From Methanolinea sp. (GTDB lineage Archaea; Halobacteriota; Methanomicrobia; Methanomicrobiales; Methanospirillaceae), in contig CP064971.1 in the NCBI GenBank assembly GCA_016699325.1, forward strand, positions 1,674,001 through 1,738,000: a DNA stretch of 64,000 bases, in the 5' to 3' direction. The stretch's first letter is position 1. Each line of letters starts with the position of its first letter. Under the pieces are notes generated by a model. The model saw only the letters and a program-made list of their open reading frames with translations. It did no database searches and was not told the DNA's origin. The position numbers and the translations under genes are program-made. Below are positions 61,972 to 64,000 of the stretch, one piece after another.

Positions 61972-62290
61972 GCCCGGTCTTCTCGTTTCGGAGGGCTTCG
62001 ATCAACTCCGTGTCACCTACCGGTTTTTGTGGTATGCAAAACCATAACGCCTCGTTGATCCTGTTTGCAAAAAAGAGGACGAAAACCGCGGCGGTGAGGA
62101 AACCTGGGGTGGTGAAGATCACGGAGGGGAGGCGTTTCCAGCCAAGCAGCCAGGCGATTACCGGCGTCCCTTAGAGGCTGATGCCGGGGATCCATGCAAT
62201 CAGGATGCAGGTAACCGGGCCGTATTTCCCGATGAGGGGGTATTCTTCGGTCTTTTTCCGGATCTTCCCGATAAAGGACGCTACCTTCTA
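61889..62290 (-). pseudogene. Remnant of a small multidrug export-like membrane protein
   Basis: On the minus strand one frame reads as a membrane protein: FIGKIRKKTEEYPLIGKYG, then PVTCILIAWIPGISL, a stop (TAA, complement of 62171-62173), and, in the same frame, GTPVIAWLLGWKRL followed by two hydrophobic helices and a charged tail. The IPG...GTPVIAWLLG pattern and spacing recall the small multidrug export protein family. The frame is closed by a TAG just upstream, so the N-terminus is lost, and its 3' end reaches into cls. Family is tentative; decay is visible. Confidence 0.55.
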
Positions 62291-62350
62291 TGCGCAAAGG
62301 AGAATCATCTGTTTTTTAATTCCGGCAGGTCATAACCACCCATACCTGCC

Positions 62351-63118
62351 ATGCCTGAGCTCCCCGAAGTCGAGACCATTCGCCTGTTCCTCGACCGATC
62401 CGTCATCGGTCGCACCATAACCGCGATCGAGGGGTCCAGGCCGACAATCGACCGCGATCAGCTTGCCCCGCTCCCAGGTCGGAAGGTTACCGGAACGGCC
62501 CGGCACGGAAAATTCCTTTTCGTTGATCTCGATCCGGGTTCTTCGCTGGTCTTCCATTTCGGGATGACCGGGGATCTCACCCTGGTCCCTGGTGACAAAC
62601 CCGATCCTGCCTACACCCGGGCAGTGATTTCCTTTGATGACCATTCACGCCTGGCATTCACCGATTCCCGGAGGTTCGGGCGGCTCGGGTGGGTCCCTGA
62701 CCGGGCGGCATTTGTCGCTGGCAAACGACTCGGCCCGGATGGCCTGACCCTCGTCCCGGCGCAGTTTCTCTCCATAGCCACCAGGTCCCGCCGGCGGGTT
62801 AAGCTGTTTCTCCTCGATCAACATCGTATCGCCGGAATCGGGAATATCTACGCCGATGAAATCCTGTTCCAGGCCGGGATCCGCCCGCTCTCGCTCCTGC
62901 ACGGGTGCGATCCGGTCCGGCTCTCGCTCCTTGCAGCCGCTTTGCCCCACGTGCTCCGTACCGCGGTGGACCGTGCTGCCGATTTCAGCGCCTACCCGGA
63001 GACCTGGATCATCCCCTACCGGGCGCGCGGAGAGTCCTGCCCCTGCTGCGGCGGGGCGGTTGACCGGGTCATGGTGGCAGGACGGTACGCCTATTTCTGC
63101 CCGTCCTGCCAGGAGTAA
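62351..63118 (+). CDS. mutM: Formamidopyrimidine-DNA glycosylase (Fpg/MutM)
   Basis: Removes oxidised purines, with 8-oxoguanine as main target, and cuts the strand. The 255-residue protein starts with PELPEVETIR, so the catalytic N-terminal proline and the following Glu are in place. The Lys in ARHGKFLFV is the conserved beta-hairpin lysine. HRIAGIGNIYADEILF marks the helix-two-turns-helix, and the end is the zinc finger CPCCGGAVDRV...YFCPSCQ. Fpg is common in bacteria but rare in archaea, so gene transfer is likely. It stands alone. Confidence 0.95.
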   Translation: MPELPEVETIRLFLDRSVIGRTITAIEGSRPTIDRDQLAPLPGRKVTGTARHGKFLFVDLDPGSSLVFHFGMTGDLTLVPGDKPDPAYTRAVISFDDHSRLAFTDSRRFGRLGWVPDRAAFVAGKRLGPDGLTLVPAQFLSIATRSRRRVKLFLLDQHRIAGIGNIYADEILFQAGIRPLSLLHGCDPVRLSLLAAALPHVLRTAVDRAADFSAYPETWIIPYRARGESCPCCGGAVDRVMVAGRYAYFCPSCQE

Positions 63119-63435
63119 CACCACCATCCTTCCCTGTGAAGAATTATCCACCCGGAGGTTTTTCCAGGGTGTCTGCTTGAATAAAAGAATATACCTTTGC
63201 CCACTGCCGCGATCATGCAAATGGCCGCAATCTACCATGAATGATACAGGTCACACGGCGAGATAAGCCCGGGCAGGGCGGCAGGCCGTATTGCTGAAAA
63301 AAGGGTGGAGCAGGAGGGAGCACTCACTGCCGGGAGCGGCATACAGGGGTGCGGTCATGCGGCAGGAAGAGCACCGTTCCGCGATCATGGCATATTCGGG
63401 ATCAATAAACCGGAGGGATAAAAAATTGTATTTTC
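63119..63435. other. Intergenic stretch with a doubtful small gene
   Basis: A region of about 320 bases between mutM and the HD gene. On the minus strand a 62-codon frame (63251-63439) begins with a GTG overlapping the HD stop (GTGA) and contains two or three cysteines, but no recognisable domain. I do not list it as a gene. The mutM stop is followed by no clear terminator. Confidence 0.35.
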
Positions 63436-64000
63436 TCACTCCTGCGGGGGTGATGGTAGTTGCAGTTCGAGGCAGAGCCGGAGCTTTTCATGGGCATCAC
63501 CGTAACCGTGCTGCATGGCGCTGCCGAAGAGCCGGGTGAGCACGACCGCACTTCTCCGGACATAGTGAGTGAGGTCGCCGTTCAAGGTATGCATATCGAG
63601 CACGTTGTCGATGCGATCGCAGATCTTGATAAGGGTTGCCCCCGGAGGGGCCTGGAGGATCCGGTCCAGCGAGTCCAGGAGCTGGTCGTCTTCCGGCAGG
63701 GACCGGTCCCTGGTGAGGGCCGTGATCATCTGGTAGACGATGATGGCATCATCGCCGGGAAGTTTCATCGAGGAGAGCCCGTAGGCCACCGCGGTCTCAC
63801 CATGCTTCGTATCCTCGATGACGTCGTGGAGCCAGGCGGCGACGACCTCCCGGTACCCGCCTCCGAAGGCTTGAACCAGCCCGGCAACACGGGCCGGGTG
63901 GATGATGGCGGGTATCTTTTTGTCTTTGCGATACTGCCCGTCATGTGCCTGTGCCGCGATAGCCGCAGCCTTGTGGATTGCGTAAATCTGCCAGGGCTCC
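63436..64000 (-). CDS. HD-domain phosphohydrolase, RelA/SpoT-like (partial)
   Basis: The N-terminus lies beyond the window; 187 codons plus the stop are seen. The visible part has AAAIAAQAHDGQYRKDKKIPAIIHPARVAGLV, a match to the HD fold's first metal His region, and then VVAAWLHDVIEDTKH with the HD pair (His-Asp) and a following Glu-Asp; TLIKICDRIDNVLDM supplies the closing Asp. This is the (p)ppGpp hydrolase-like type, similar to SpoT or MESH1; a nucleotide substrate is likely but not known. The upstream frame reaches the window edge without a stop. Confidence 0.88.
   Translation of the reverse strand, partial: EPWQIYAIHKAAAIAAQAHDGQYRKDKKIPAIIHPARVAGLVQAFGGGYREVVAAWLHDVIEDTKHGETAVAYGLSSMKLPGDDAIIVYQMITALTRDRSLPEDDQLLDSLDRILQAPPGATLIKICDRIDNVLDMHTLNGDLTHYVRRSAVVLTRLFGSAMQHGYGDAHEKLRLCLELQLPSPPQE

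Noticed and set aside
63251..63439. A 62-codon minus-strand frame starting GTG in a GTGA overlap with the HD gene stop
   Set aside because: The overlap is suggestive but the peptide has no recognisable domain and ends in low-information sequence; kept only as a note in the intergenic entry.
1..64000. CRISPR arrays, insertion sequences, prophage, rRNA, replication origin
   Set aside because: I saw no regularly spaced direct repeats, transposase or integrase genes, rRNA sequence, or orc1/cdc6 gene with origin repeats in the window.

Overview
The window looks like chromosomal DNA of a methanogenic archaeon of the order Methanomicrobiales (class II methanogens), perhaps a Methanoregula-like lineage; this placement is inferred from gene content, not from a search. 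Evidence: an archaeal histone, archaeal ribosomal stalk genes in the order secE-spt5-L11-L1-L10-L12, two methanogenesis marker genes, enzymes for coenzyme F430 (CfbB) and tetrahydromethanopterin (MptE) synthesis, a formate transporter, tRNA-dependent cysteine synthesis (SepCysS), family B polymerase, RFC large subunit, HerA-NurA-Mre11-Rad50, Thg1 and an archaeal D-aminoacyl-tRNA deacylase. There is one tRNA (Lys, CTT) and no rRNA. I see no CRISPR array, insertion sequence, integrase or phage cassette.

Layout. 1-4630 (+): end of sucD, a PH-like/zinc-ribbon protein, then mat-hisG-hisA-hisB in a tightly overlapping run. 4661-7372 (-): HEAT protein, histone, methanogenesis markers 4 and 2. 7454-9849: rfcL (+), UPF0146 (-), archaemetzincin (+). 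10233-15806 (-): dtdA-ftsZ-secE-spt5-L11-L1-L10-L12, a division/translation/secretion operon. 15889-19120 (+): a 58-residue Cys-containing protein coupled to two moeA genes, the second fused to a periplasmic-binding-like domain. 19083-21016 (-): a LOG-like protein and an aldehyde dehydrogenase. 21150-26546: ileS (+), thg1 (-), PRC-barrel (-), S2P protease with CBS domains (+). 26533-30254 (-): DHH/TrkA phosphoesterase, mptE and a COG1031 radical SAM enzyme, all overlapping. 30402: tRNA-Lys. 31061-36172: two RDD membrane proteins, a tandem zinc mini-protein, ilvD and cfbB. 36313-39640 (-): mdh then polB. 39696-42976 (+): pyrD-pyrK, then fdhC with a membrane OB-fold protein. 43318-50975 (+): mre11-rad50-nurA-herA, a 61-residue protein and SepCysS, nearly all overlapping. 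50972-52218 (-): a Dph6-like ATP pyrophosphatase coupled to a GuaA-like amidotransferase that has lost its catalytic cysteine. 52318-57494: PEBP, msrA, a Cys-rich protein, an N-formylglutamate amidohydrolase-like protein, DUF1848, and a NERD-TM-CAP fusion. 57498-64000: thiI, DUF2150 with a partner, a DUF2703-like protein, cardiolipin synthase, a decayed membrane-protein gene, a bacterial-type Fpg glycosylase, and an HD hydrolase cut by the window edge.

The genome is very compact: translational coupling by ATGA or GTGA overlaps is common and several convergent gene pairs overlap at their 3' ends. I did not find one clear-cut undescribed system. The best leads are the coupled Dph6-like/Cys-less amidotransferase pair, the DHH-MptE-radical SAM operon, the 61-residue protein coupled to SepCysS behind the DNA end-resection operon, the 58-residue protein leading the moeA pair, the fdhC-linked OB-fold membrane protein, and the NERD-TM-CAP fusion.
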